A stretch of 64,000 nucleotides of DNA from Chromatiaceae bacterium (GTDB taxonomy: Bacteria > Pseudomonadota > Gammaproteobacteria > Chromatiales > Chromatiaceae). A program made the translations under genes and the position numbers. This document shows positions 1-8,490 of this stretch, piece by piece. Positions within the stretch are counted from its first letter, which is position 1. Every line of letters begins with the position of its first letter. Below the pieces are notes generated by a model. That model searched no databases. It was not told the origin of the DNA and was given only the letters and a program-made list of their open reading frames with translations. Location: contig JACKMK010000004.1 of the NCBI GenBank assembly GCA_024235395.1, forward strand, positions 372,001-436,000, written 5' to 3'.

Positions 1-772
1 CCTTGCAGGCACGGCGTATCATCCGTGCACGTCCGCGACCCTTTTCGCTCAGTGACGCTTCCGTTTCCAGGAACTGTGCGGCGCCGTCGATGATGGTGAT
101 TGGCGTGCGCAGCTCGTGGCTCACGTCCGAGCTGAAGCGCCGCTCGCGCTCGACCAGGTCTTCCAGTCGGCGCTTGTACTCATCCATTGCCAGGACCAAT
201 TCGCGCGTCTCACCCTTGAGTCCCCGGGTGGGCAGTTCCGGCATGCGCTGCGTCGGCGAACTGTCGCGCAGCCGACGTGCAAGGCGTAGCACCGGTGATA
301 CGGCGCGCAGGCTGAGCTTGTACGCGATCCAGCTCGTAGCGTAGACGATGATCAGCAACAGGGTCACGGGCAATAGGCCAAACAGCCCGATCAGACGGTC
401 GACGTTGTAACCGGAAAACACCAGATAAAGGCGCCCACCGCTGAAATCCTCCACGTAGACTGGCAGCGGGCGCTCGTGCCCGGGCAGCGGGACTGCGGCA
501 TGCAGACCGGGCGGCAGGTCGCGGAGAATCTCCGGCCGGCTGCCCTTGCCCGCAGGATCGACGAGGTAGCCCACCAGGTTGCGCGTGCGTGGCAGAGGGT
601 AGCTCGGGTCTGCCTGGTATGCCTCGAAGAAGGTCTGGGCCTCAAGTGCGAGGGCCTGCTTGACCAGCACTTTCTGCAACACCCAGGCGACCGCAGAGAC
701 GCTGAGCAACACGGCGAGAAAGATGAAGATCCCCTGCAGCAGTATGCGCTGCCACCGTTCCCCTTCGCTCAT
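1..772 (-). CDS. Sensor histidine kinase, C-terminus cut by window edge
   Basis: Inner-membrane sensor of a two-component system. The visible 257 residues give a membrane segment at about 10-35, a periplasmic loop to about 125, a second membrane segment at about 127-150, a HAMP-like linker and the dimerisation/phosphotransfer helix with H219 in the motif SHELRTP. The ATPase domain lies beyond the left edge. The ATG (770-772) overlaps the stop of the response-regulator gene by four bases (ATGA), so the two are translationally coupled and are probably partners. The signal sensed is unknown. Its place at the end of a lipid-modification operon suggests a membrane or envelope cue, which is inference. 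Confidence 0.9.
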   Translation of the reverse strand, partial: MSEGERWQRILLQGIFIFLAVLLSVSAVAWVLQKVLVKQALALEAQTFFEAYQADPSYPLPRTRNLVGYLVDPAGKGSRPEILRDLPPGLHAAVPLPGHERPLPVYVEDFSGGRLYLVFSGYNVDRLIGLFGLLPVTLLLIIVYATSWIAYKLSLRAVSPVLRLARRLRDSSPTQRMPELPTRGLKGETRELVLAMDEYKRRLEDLVERERRFSSDVSHELRTPITIIDGAAQFLETEASLSEKGRGRARMIRRACK

Positions 773-1500
773 GCCGCCTGGCCACCCTTGTCATGCAGTC
801 GGTAGCCGATGCCGTGCATGGTGTGCAGCAGCTTGCTTTCGAACGGCTTGTCAATGGCGTTGCGGATTGCGGAAATGTGCGTGCGCAGCGCATCGCTGTC
901 GGTCGGCGCGTCTCCCCAGACATGAGATTCGATCTCGCGCCTCGAAACCACGCGGTGCTGGTTTTCCATCAACAGCTGCAGGATTTTGAACGGCACTGGG
1001 TAGAGCGCGATCGATTGACTCCCGCGTGTCACTTCGCGAGTTTCGGGGTCCAAGGTCAGGTCCCCCACCTGCAACAGAGCACGGCCGCCGAGCCCCGAGC
1101 GCCGCCACAGCGCCTGGACACGGGCATACACCTCGAGCATCTCGAATGGCTTGACCAGGTAGTCGTCGGCGCCGGCGGCGAAACCCGTCAGCTTGTCATC
1201 CAGCGTGTCCCGTGCTGTGAGCATCAGGATCGGGATATGCGATCGCTTGACCGTGCGCAGCTGCCTGCACAGCTCGACGCCATCCAGGCCTGGCAGAGCG
1301 AGATCGAGGATGATCACGTCGTGCTCGCCGGTGGCCGCGAGGTGCAGGCCGGTCAGGCCATCGTGCGCATAGTCGGCCACATGACCGCGGTCGCCGAAGA
1401 AGTCGACCAGCAGCGTGGCGATGTCGGTGTTGTCTTCAATGATCAACACCCTGGCGTGAAAATCGCTCACGGCTGATGACCGCGGTTCAGAAACAGACAT
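769..1500 (-). CDS. OmpR/PhoB-family response regulator
   Basis: DNA-binding response regulator of 243 residues. The receiver domain (about 17-130) has the acidic pair E22/D23, phospho-acceptor D66 and the conserved Lys in the motif LVKPF (K117). A winged-helix transcriptional domain of OmpR type fills about 140-238. Its start overlaps the end of the CFA-like gene by 14 bases and its stop overlaps the kinase start, so it belongs to the same transcript. It may autoregulate the lipid operon, but no operator was identified. Confidence 0.93.
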   Translation of the reverse strand: MSVSEPRSSAVSDFHARVLIIEDNTDIATLLVDFFGDRGHVADYAHDGLTGLHLAATGEHDVIILDLALPGLDGVELCRQLRTVKRSHIPILMLTARDTLDDKLTGFAAGADDYLVKPFEMLEVYARVQALWRRSGLGGRALLQVGDLTLDPETREVTRGSQSIALYPVPFKILQLLMENQHRVVSRREIESHVWGDAPTDSDALRTHISAIRNAIDKPFESKLLHTMHGIGYRLHDKGGQAA

Positions 1501-2758
1501 CGGCTGGTCGTGCGTGCGGTTTGCTCAGGAGCATCTGCACGGTGCCGAGGTGACGCTCGGCAAATCCGCCTTCGCTGTAGCACAGGTAGAACTCCCATAA
1601 GCGGATGAACTCCTCCGGGTAGCCGAGCGCCTTCACCTCGTCAAGCCGTGCCATGAAGCGGGCGCGCCAGTCGCGCAGGGTGCGTGCATAGTGCAGACCG
1701 ATGTCCTCGAGATGCGCGATGCGCATGTCGCTGGCACGGGTCAGGGCATTCGACATCGCAGTCACCGACGGTAGGAAACCGCCCGGGAAAATGAAGCGCT
1801 TGATAAAGTCTACCTCGCGCAACGCCTGTTTGTAGTGCTGATCGTTGATGGTGATCGCCTGGATCAGCATCTGTCCGTCGGCCTTCAGCAGCCGACTGCA
1901 TTGTGCGAAGTAGGTCTGCATGTACTGGTGCCCGATCGCCTCGATCATTTCGATCGACACGATGCGATCGTAGCTGCCATCGAGCTCGCGGTAGTCGTCG
2001 AAGCGGACCTCGACGCGATCCGCCAGCCCTGCCGCGGCGACCCGTTCGCGTGCCAGCTCGAACTGCTCGCGCGAGATCGTGGTGGTGGTGACGCGACAGC
2101 CATAGTGCGTCGCCGCATGGATCGCGAGCCCGCCCCAGCCGGTACCGATCTCGAGCAGGCGGTGATGGGATTGCAGATCGAGTTTGCGGCAAACCCGGTC
2201 GAGTTTGGCAACGGCGGCCGTGTCGAGGTCGGTATCCGGTGTCGGGTAGTAGGCGCTGGAGTACATCAGTTGCGGATCGAGAAATATCCGGAACAGGTCG
2301 TTGCCGATGTCGTAGTGCGCCTGGATGTTGCGGCGGCTGCCCTGTCGGGTGTTGCGCCGAAGCCGATGCGCCAACCGGCGTACCAACCGGGCCAGCAGGC
2401 TGCGACCGCCGTCGACGGCGTCCAGAACGGCGCTGTTGTGCAGGAACAGCCGCACCAGCTCGGTCAGCTGCTCGCAGCGCCACAGGCCCTTGAAATAGGC
2501 CTCGCCGGCGCCGGTGGAGCCGCCAAATGCCAGGTCGGACCACGCCCTCGGACTGTCGATCCGCACGACCACATTGCGTGGCAGCACGTCACAGGGCATG
2601 CCGAACTGCCATTTCTGGTCGCCTTCCTCGATCCGCAGCTGCCCGATCGAGAGCCGGCGCAGCTGGCGCAACATCAGTATCCGCGCCCAACGGTCGAGCA
2701 ATGAGTGTTCGCCGCGTTCAGCGGAGACGGGGGCGGCGGGAACGATTGTGTCAGTCAT
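1487..2758 (-). CDS. Cyclopropane-fatty-acid synthase-like methyltransferase
   Basis: SAM-dependent enzyme of the CFA-synthase (Mycolic_acid_cyclopropane_synthase) family, 423 residues. It acts on unsaturated acyl chains of membrane phospholipids at the cytoplasmic face. Seen: an N-terminal lipid-binding-type region, the acceptor-side sequence MYSSAYY near 165-171 and the SAM loop EIGTGWGG near 203-210. An ATG at 2758 gives a 4-base overlap with the DUF1365 stop and is preferred over an upstream start that would run 24 codons into that gene. This is the second CFA-like gene of the operon. Whether it makes cyclopropane, methyl-branched or furan fatty acids cannot be decided from sequence alone. 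Confidence 0.9.
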   Translation of the reverse strand: MTDTIVPAAPVSAERGEHSLLDRWARILMLRQLRRLSIGQLRIEEGDQKWQFGMPCDVLPRNVVVRIDSPRAWSDLAFGGSTGAGEAYFKGLWRCEQLTELVRLFLHNSAVLDAVDGGRSLLARLVRRLAHRLRRNTRQGSRRNIQAHYDIGNDLFRIFLDPQLMYSSAYYPTPDTDLDTAAVAKLDRVCRKLDLQSHHRLLEIGTGWGGLAIHAATHYGCRVTTTTISREQFELARERVAAAGLADRVEVRFDDYRELDGSYDRIVSIEMIEAIGHQYMQTYFAQCSRLLKADGQMLIQAITINDQHYKQALREVDFIKRFIFPGGFLPSVTAMSNALTRASDMRIAHLEDIGLHYARTLRDWRARFMARLDEVKALGYPEEFIRLWEFYLCYSEGGFAERHLGTVQMLLSKPHARPADVCF

Positions 2759-3513
2759 GCTCGTTTGTTCGCCACGACAGGCGCCTCCTTCGACGGGGAG
2801 TGGTAGTGCACGGGGATTCTCTTGAGCCACAGACGCAGAGCCTCGAAATAGATCGCGGCGATCACCTTCAATGTCATGAAGGGAAACGCCAGCAGCATCC
2901 GCGCAAGGTTGCGCCCGGTGAACGGTTCACGCTGGAGCACAAGTGCAGCGTCGAACACGCGCTCGCCGTCCTGCAGATTGTCGATGTGCACCGTCAGACG
3001 CTTGCCCGGCTTGCTGATCGCCCAGCGGTAGCGCATGTCGAGGCCCATGAAGGGCGAGACGTGGAACGCCTTGGGATTCTCCGGCCGGTCGACGTCCAAT
3101 GGCACCAGGTAGCAGTGCTGCTCGCCCCAAGGGGTGTTGTTCACCTCGGCAAGCACGCACTGCGGCCGATCGTCGCGGTCGTGACAGAAATAGAAGCTCA
3201 CCGGGTTGAAGCCGAAGCCAAAGTAGCGCAGATGGGTGAGCAGGCAGATGCGGCCCCGCGGCTCCTCGCCGCCGAGTTCGACGACCTTGCGTCGTACCGC
3301 CTCCTGCAACGGCAGGCTGTCTGGCCCGAGGTGGTCGCTGCGGCGGAAGCGCACTGGCGCTGGACGCCGGCTGGAGCAGAACCACAGGCGGTCGAGCGTC
3401 TGCGGCAACTCGTCCAGGTCGAGGTAGACTTGGAACAGGCGATAGCGGAACGCATGCCGGCGCGGCTTGTACCGGGTATGCCTAACTTGCCCGCGATAGA
3501 GCGAACTGTGCAC
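2755..3513 (-). CDS. DUF1365 family protein
   Basis: A 252-residue member of the DUF1365 family, which is nearly always found beside an FAD amine-oxidase-like gene and a CFA-synthase-like gene, as here. The molecular role is not established. The N-terminal sequence with HSSLYRG and the internal GFNPVSFY segment are typical. It starts with GTG (3511-3513), overlaps the upstream FAD gene by 32 bases, and its stop overlaps the next gene by four bases. It probably acts in the same acyl-chain modification as its neighbours. Confidence 0.88.
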   Translation of the reverse strand: MHSSLYRGQVRHTRYKPRRHAFRYRLFQVYLDLDELPQTLDRLWFCSSRRPAPVRFRRSDHLGPDSLPLQEAVRRKVVELGGEEPRGRICLLTHLRYFGFGFNPVSFYFCHDRDDRPQCVLAEVNNTPWGEQHCYLVPLDVDRPENPKAFHVSPFMGLDMRYRWAISKPGKRLTVHIDNLQDGERVFDAALVLQREPFTGRNLARMLLAFPFMTLKVIAAIYFEALRLWLKRIPVHYHSPSKEAPVVANKRA

Positions 3514-4753
3514 TATTCACCTCCGCGAATTCTTCCAGCGCCTGCAGCGCGCTGACCACGCCGTCTTCGTGAAAGCCGTTGCGCCAGTACGCACCGCAAT
3601 AGAAGGTACGGTCGATGCCGCTGATCTCCTTGCGCCGCTCCTGTGCCGCCACCGATTCCTCGGTATAGACCGGGTGCGAGTAGACCATTCGCTTCAGAAT
3701 GGTCGCGGGATCGACGACCTCTTCGTCGTTCAGGGTGACGAGGAAGCGTGCAGGTGCATCCAGATTCTGCAGGCGGTTCATGTCGTAGGTCAGCGTCACC
3801 TTGTCGCGCCGGCCGTCCAGGCGGTAGTTCCAGGAGGCCCAGGCGAGGTGCCGCCGGGGCATGACCGAGGTGTCGGTGTGCAGGATCGCCTCGTTTCGTT
3901 GATAACGCAGCCGACCGAGAACCTCGCGTTCAGCCCGGGTGGGGTCGGAAAGCATCGCCAGCGCCTGGTCACTGTGCGTGGCAATGAAGACCGCGTCGAA
4001 CACCTCGCTGCCGTGCGCTCGACTGACCACGCGCACACCGTGAGCCAAACGGGCGATAGACTGCACCGGCGTGTTCAGCCGGATACCTGAAGCATATGGG
4101 GCCGACATCGGTGCGAGGTACTCGCGCGAACCTCCGCGGATCACATACCACTGTGGCCGATCGTTTAGCGACAGCAGGCCATGATTGACGAAGAACCGAA
4201 TGAAGAAGCGCGCCGGGAACTGTTGCATCTGCAACTGATCGGTCGACCAGATCGCGGCGCCCATGGGCAGGATGTATCGATCGATGAAGTGCTTTGAATA
4301 GCGTTGCTGATGCAAGTAGTCGCCCAGCGGCAGGTCGGCGCTGCCGTCTTCGAGCGAGCGCGGCGCCTCGCGGTTGAAGCGCAGGATCTCCTTCAGCATG
4401 TGCAGGAAATCCCGCCGGAACAGGTTGCGGCGCTGGGCGAACAGGGTATTCAGCGAGTGGCCGTTGTATTCCAGATCCGCACGGTCGTCGCGGACGCTGA
4501 AGCTCATCTCAGTCGGTTCGAAGGCCACCCCGAGTTCACCGAGCAGCTGCAGGAAATGCGGATAGGTGCGATCGTTGAACACGATGAATCCGGTGTCCAC
4601 GGCATAGTGGTGGCCAGCCCATTCGATATCGTGGGTGTGGGTGTGACCACCCAGGCGATCTGCGGCTTCGAACAACGTCACCTCGTGTTCCTTGCACAGG
4701 TGATAGGCAGCGACGTTGCCTGCGATGCCTCCCCCGATCACGGCGATCCTCAT
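3482..4753 (-). CDS. FAD-dependent amine-oxidase-like oxidoreductase
   Basis: Predicted flavoprotein of 423 residues with an N-terminal dinucleotide-binding fold (GGGIAG at 7-12) and the overall layout of the NAD(P)/FAD-dependent amine oxidase family. Homologues next to CFA-like and DUF1365 genes in alphaproteobacteria include a desaturase/dehydrogenase of methylated or furan fatty acid synthesis. That role here is inferred from context. An ATG at 4753 is chosen because it gives an ATGA overlap with the lipocalin stop; an in-frame start five codons upstream is less likely. Confidence 0.87.
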   Translation of the reverse strand: MRIAVIGGGIAGNVAAYHLCKEHEVTLFEAADRLGGHTHTHDIEWAGHHYAVDTGFIVFNDRTYPHFLQLLGELGVAFEPTEMSFSVRDDRADLEYNGHSLNTLFAQRRNLFRRDFLHMLKEILRFNREAPRSLEDGSADLPLGDYLHQQRYSKHFIDRYILPMGAAIWSTDQLQMQQFPARFFIRFFVNHGLLSLNDRPQWYVIRGGSREYLAPMSAPYASGIRLNTPVQSIARLAHGVRVVSRAHGSEVFDAVFIATHSDQALAMLSDPTRAEREVLGRLRYQRNEAILHTDTSVMPRRHLAWASWNYRLDGRRDKVTLTYDMNRLQNLDAPARFLVTLNDEEVVDPATILKRMVYSHPVYTEESVAAQERRKEISGIDRTFYCGAYWRNGFHEDGVVSALQALEEFAEVNSAQFALSRAS

Positions 4754-5289
4754 GAGCCGACCTCCCAACGTTGCGGTACCCGCTTCAGCTGGCGCACGTC
4801 GTAACCGAGATCGGCAACGTGTCGGACCAGCTCCCTGTATTCGTCGTCCGGTATCTGTGGTGTGCGTGACATGATCCAGACGTAGTCGCGTTTGACACGA
4901 CCTATGATGGTGTTGCGATAGTCCCGGTCGAGATAAACGATGCGGTAGTCGGCCCTGATCGGCCAGATGAACTGCATCCCCCAGATGGCATTGCTGCCAT
5001 CGTCCCCAACGAAGCCGACGGGTTCCATCTGCGCATGTTCGCCGTCGAACCCGCCCTTCCGAAAGGAGAAAGTGGTCTGTACCTTCTTCGGACCCAGCCG
5101 GTCATAACGCTCCACGGCGTTGTAAATGTCCTTCTCGAAATACGTGGGTATGCTGGCAATCACGTACCAGTCGCCCATGAAGCGGTCGAGATCCACGTGT
5201 GCCACGCCCGGCATCGGCGGGTGGCTGGCACAGCCTGCGAGCACGGCCAGTAGCGCGATCGACAGCTTAGCTTTGATGATGCGTCCCAC
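4750..5289 (-). CDS. Lipocalin family lipoprotein (Blc-like)
   Basis: Outer-membrane-type bacterial lipocalin of 179 residues. It has a lipoprotein signal with lipobox LAGC (Cys20), then the family signature GDWYVIASIPTY and beta-barrel sequence; its known ligands are fatty acids or lysophospholipids. I chose the GTG at 5287-5289 because GGGAGG sits nine bases upstream; an ATG at 5313 would overlap the previous gene and lack a good ribosome site. Within a lipid-modification operon it may carry altered acyl chains or protect the outer membrane, which is inference. Confidence 0.88.
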   Translation of the reverse strand: MGRIIKAKLSIALLAVLAGCASHPPMPGVAHVDLDRFMGDWYVIASIPTYFEKDIYNAVERYDRLGPKKVQTTFSFRKGGFDGEHAQMEPVGFVGDDGSNAIWGMQFIWPIRADYRIVYLDRDYRNTIIGRVKRDYVWIMSRTPQIPDDEYRELVRHVADLGYDVRQLKRVPQRWEVGS

Positions 5290-5293
5290 CGCG

Positions 5294-5926
5294 TCAGCCC
5301 TCCCGGCGCACATAGCTGAGCACCCGGCCGCTCTTCACCTCGGTCTGCAACGCCCGCCAGGTGCGGTTCGCGTCATACCAGAGGTCAATCTTCACGGTGT
5401 CGCCGACCTCCAGGCGGTACTGCATTTCGCCGTATTCCCGACCCTTGAAGTGCAATGGCTGGTCAACCATCTGGACCAGTCGCACGGGCTCGTAGTCGCC
5501 GGTCTGGGTATTCAGCAGGAAGTCCTGGTCGAGCAGTTGCGGGTTCCAATAGGCAAAGGTACGGACGCAGCCGTCGAGATGCTTCTGCGCGTCATCCGTC
5601 GTCAGTACCAAGGCATCGCCGATGCGGCTGGCCTCGACTCGGCGTCGTTCACCGTCGTCGTCGGTCCGGGTGCTCAGGGCAGCGATGCAGTCGCCACGCC
5701 AGACCTCGTCAGCGCGATGCCGGTAGCTGAAGGCGTTGACGAACAAGATGTCCACCGACATTTCGGCCTCGACGCTCACGCGGCGCTCATCGGCGCTTTC
5801 CTGGATCTGCACGCGATGAAAGCCGACAGGTCTGTCGTCGAGGTAGATGTCGAAGGCCAGCTCCAACTGCCCGGCGCTGGTCTGAAACGCGACGGCGAAC
5901 AGCAGTGCAGCAATCGGTGTATTCAC
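5294..5926 (-). CDS. DUF6134 family exported protein
   Basis: About 210 residues with a short hydrophobic N-terminus that looks like a signal peptide, followed by beta-rich sequence including the segment FAYWNP typical of DUF6134-type proteins of proteobacteria. Function unknown. The open frame continues far upstream, but that part is antisense-like sequence inside the DUF1295 gene. GTG at 5924-5926 gives a 4-base GTGA overlap with the DUF1295 stop and is taken as the start. It is co-transcribed with the lipocalin gene and is perhaps a periplasmic partner. Confidence 0.72.
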   Translation of the reverse strand: MNTPIAALLFAVAFQTSAGQLELAFDIYLDDRPVGFHRVQIQESADERRVSVEAEMSVDILFVNAFSYRHRADEVWRGDCIAALSTRTDDDGERRRVEASRIGDALVLTTDDAQKHLDGCVRTFAYWNPQLLDQDFLLNTQTGDYEPVRLVQMVDQPLHFKGREYGEMQYRLEVGDTVKIDLWYDANRTWRALQTEVKSGRVLSYVRREG

Positions 5927-6723
5927 GAGTGATGCTCCTTCGCACTGACGGGGTGGCCGACATCGCGCGGTTTCCACGGGAAGAAGGCGGGTGTGGTCTC
6001 CTGGTATCGGCGGTACTCGGAACGCCGGCTCTGGATGTCTTTTTCGAGCAATGTGATCCCGGAGACCTTGAGCAGCAGGAAGGTCATCAGCAGCGGCGCG
6101 AAGCCCGTCCAGGCTGCCCCGCTGGCGAGTGCAAACAGGTAGAAGCTCCACCAGATCACCGCCTCGCCAAAGTAGTTGGGATGGCGGCTGTAACGCCAGA
6201 GACCCCGGTCCAGCACGCGTCCCTTGCTGTCCGGCTCTGTCTTGAACCGTACCAGCTGCCAATCGGCCACGGCCTCGAAAGCGAAGCCGACCAGGAACAG
6301 CGCGACTGCAATCAGATGCAGCGGCTGCAGTGCCGCGGGCGAAACGATTGCCGCAGCGAGTGGCAGCGAGATCAGCCAGGCTAGCACCGCCTGCAACCCG
6401 AATACCGTGAGCAGGCTCTGGCCGTTGAACCTGGGATTCGCGGCACGCATCGTAGCGTACCGCCGGTCCTCGCACTTGCCCGCATTGCGTAGTGTCAGGT
6501 GCAGCGACAACCGCAACGACCAGAGGGCGACCAAGGTGACCAGCAACAGGCTGCTGGGCCGGGTATCGCCACCAACCACCAGGTAGACGGACGAGGCGAC
6601 AAGAAAGAACAGCGACCAGAGACTGTCCACGATATTCACATTGCGACGCCATGCAGCGTGCACCCAGGCCAGGGTGCCCAGCAGCAGGAGGGGTGGCAAG
6701 GCGTACGTCCAGATCGCGATCAT
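5923..6723 (-). CDS. DUF1295 membrane protein (steroid 5-alpha-reductase/ICMT-like)
   Basis: A 266-residue polytopic inner-membrane protein of the DUF1295 family, distantly related to steroid 5-alpha-reductase and isoprenylcysteine methyltransferases. Several hydrophobic segments run from the N-terminus. The C-terminal motif SRHPNYFGE (about 200-208) is the family hallmark and probably binds a nucleotide cofactor. Relatives commonly neighbour CFA-synthase genes, consistent with reduction or modification of lipid double bonds. Its start overlaps the DUF2878 stop by one base (TGATG). Confidence 0.88.
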   Translation of the reverse strand: MIAIWTYALPPLLLLGTLAWVHAAWRRNVNIVDSLWSLFFLVASSVYLVVGGDTRPSSLLLVTLVALWSLRLSLHLTLRNAGKCEDRRYATMRAANPRFNGQSLLTVFGLQAVLAWLISLPLAAAIVSPAALQPLHLIAVALFLVGFAFEAVADWQLVRFKTEPDSKGRVLDRGLWRYSRHPNYFGEAVIWWSFYLFALASGAAWTGFAPLLMTFLLLKVSGITLLEKDIQSRRSEYRRYQETTPAFFPWKPRDVGHPVSAKEHHS

Positions 6724-7265
6724 CAGCCTGCCTCCAGCGAAGGTTTGACGTTGCCTGCAAAGCCGTCATAACGCTGTGACAACCACATCAGCAGCGGGAA
6801 CATCGCGGCCCATCCGACGGCGAGTACGACGATCGCCGGCGCGGTCTGCGGAAACACCACGGCGTCGAGCCGCTCACCGGCGAAAAACGCCAGCGGACCG
6901 CCGATCGCACCGAACAGCGCCGCGAGCAGGTAACGCCCCTTGAGCCAGCGCAACGACACGTTCAGCGTAATCGCCAGCAGCGGCCACATCGCCAGAATCC
7001 ATGCCGGTGCCAGCCGCTCCAACGGCTGGCCGCTCGGATAGACCAGCAGCCCCGCTGCGCTGACCACGTTCTCCCAGACCAGCCCGACAGCCAGGGCATA
7101 TGCCATAAGCTTCCGTTCCGCGGCGCGGTCGTCACTCATGGCCAGGTGTACGAGCAGGACGGGCAACACCACGACCGGCGCGAGCCAGTGCCAGTCACTC
7201 GCGCCAAGAAGCACGCTGGCGAACCAGCCTAGCTTGAACATCAGGAAGTTGAGCAATGTGCTCAC
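6723..7265 (-). CDS. DUF2878 family membrane protein
   Basis: A small polytopic membrane protein of 180 residues with about five or six hydrophobic helices, matching the DUF2878 family, which is regularly found in CFA/DUF1295 clusters. No catalytic motif is recognisable. The ATG at 7265 overlaps the upstream methyltransferase stop (ATGA). Function unknown; a membrane scaffold or flippase-like role in lipid modification is speculation. Confidence 0.78.
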   Translation of the reverse strand: MSTLLNFLMFKLGWFASVLLGASDWHWLAPVVVLPVLLVHLAMSDDRAAERKLMAYALAVGLVWENVVSAAGLLVYPSGQPLERLAPAWILAMWPLLAITLNVSLRWLKGRYLLAALFGAIGGPLAFFAGERLDAVVFPQTAPAIVVLAVGWAAMFPLLMWLSQRYDGFAGNVKPSLEAG

Positions 7266-8305
7266 GCCGGATCCTTAATGAAGCGGTAGTGCGCCACCAG
7301 CCACTCCTGGCCGTTGCGATAGCCAAACAGTTCGGCGCACGCCATGAAGAACATGCGCCAGCGATGCCACCACAGGCTGGCGAAGTCGCGGCCGTAGGTC
7401 TGTTCGAACAGTGGCCGCAGTACGGCCTTTCTGTCGTCCATCCTGTCCAACCAGGCATTGCAGGTGCGGGCATAATGCTCGCCCGACCAGAACCAGCGGC
7501 GCTCCAGCGTGAACGGCGAGCACAGGCGCAACGGCAGATCGGCGCTCGGCATCATGCCGCCCGAGAAAAAGTGGCGGCTCATCCAGTCGCCCGGGCCCTC
7601 GTCTTCAAACAGATAGGGTACGCGGCGGTGAACAAAGACGTGCAGGAACATTCGCCCGTCGGCGTCGAGCCAGTCCGCCGCGCGCCCTAGCAAAACTTCC
7701 CAGTTACGCATGTGCTCGAACATCTCGACCGACACGATGCGATCGAACCTGCCTTCAGGTTGGAAATCGTTCATGTCTGCGGTCACGACGCTGACATTGG
7801 TCAGACCACTCGCTGCGGCGCGCTCGCGGATGTACTGGCCCTGAGAATGCGAATTCGAGACGGCGACAATCTCGCTGCGGCGAAACCGACTGGCCATGTC
7901 GAGGGTCAGTGAGCCCCAACCACAGCCCAGTTCGAGGATACGCTGGCCGTCTTCGAGAGCCGCATGCTCGACAGTGACGGCAAGCGCGGCAGCCTCGGCG
8001 TCATCGAGGGTGTTCACGCCATCCGGCCAGTAACCGCTGCTGTACTTGCGGTGACTGCCCAGCACCTGATCGAAGAACGCGGCCGGCACCTCATAGTGCT
8101 GTTCGTTGGCGACATCCGGCATCTCCGCGATAGATCCGGACCGCATGACCTCGAGAAACCGCTGCTCGGCCTGCGCCGCGTGCTCGATATCATCGGCCGA
8201 GATCTCAGCGAGCCGTTCGCGCAACAGGTGCCGGATGCCGACGCGAATGAGGCTGTCGGGTACCAGGCCTTTTTCCGACAGTTCCTGGGCCTTGTTCTGG
8301 ATCAT
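7262..8305 (-). CDS. CFA-synthase-like SAM methyltransferase, first gene of lipid operon
   Basis: A 347-residue methyltransferase of the CFA-synthase superfamily. The SAM-binding loop is ILELGCGWG at 123-131, and the segment around HYEVPAAFF (70-78) is like those in a subgroup that also contains small-molecule N-methyltransferases. It differs from the second CFA-like protein at 1487-2758 by lacking that protein's long N-terminal region, so the two probably act on different substrates or steps. The ATG is preceded by GAGAGGTG. A TTGACA hexamer lies at 8357-8352 but has no convincing -10 partner, so the promoter is unresolved. It is the first gene of a run of about ten overlapping genes. Confidence 0.86.
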   Translation of the reverse strand: MIQNKAQELSEKGLVPDSLIRVGIRHLLRERLAEISADDIEHAAQAEQRFLEVMRSGSIAEMPDVANEQHYEVPAAFFDQVLGSHRKYSSGYWPDGVNTLDDAEAAALAVTVEHAALEDGQRILELGCGWGSLTLDMASRFRRSEIVAVSNSHSQGQYIRERAAASGLTNVSVVTADMNDFQPEGRFDRIVSVEMFEHMRNWEVLLGRAADWLDADGRMFLHVFVHRRVPYLFEDEGPGDWMSRHFFSGGMMPSADLPLRLCSPFTLERRWFWSGEHYARTCNAWLDRMDDRKAVLRPLFEQTYGRDFASLWWHRWRMFFMACAELFGYRNGQEWLVAHYRFIKDPA

Positions 8306-8490
8306 GCGCCACCTCTCAGCGTTGTCGACGCAGTCAGCGTAAGGCGCACCTTGTCAAACGAAACTCAAGGAAATCTCAAAATTCCCTCAAACCCGGTTCC
8401 AACCAACCACATGCTTTGCCCCGGAAATCCCGGGGCGATTCAGCCACGGCGATCGAAACCCGACAGGGATCGTCATGGACGGGGTACAGT

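Noticed and set aside
5927..6769. N-terminal extension of the DUF6134 protein to 491 residues
   Set aside because: The extension overlaps the whole DUF1295 gene in another frame and lacks family similarity; the GTG at 5926 restores the usual size, signal peptide and overlap.
8306..8400. A TTGACA-based sigma-70 promoter for the lipid operon
   Set aside because: TTGACA is present at 8357-8352, but no acceptable -10 element follows at 16-18 bases.
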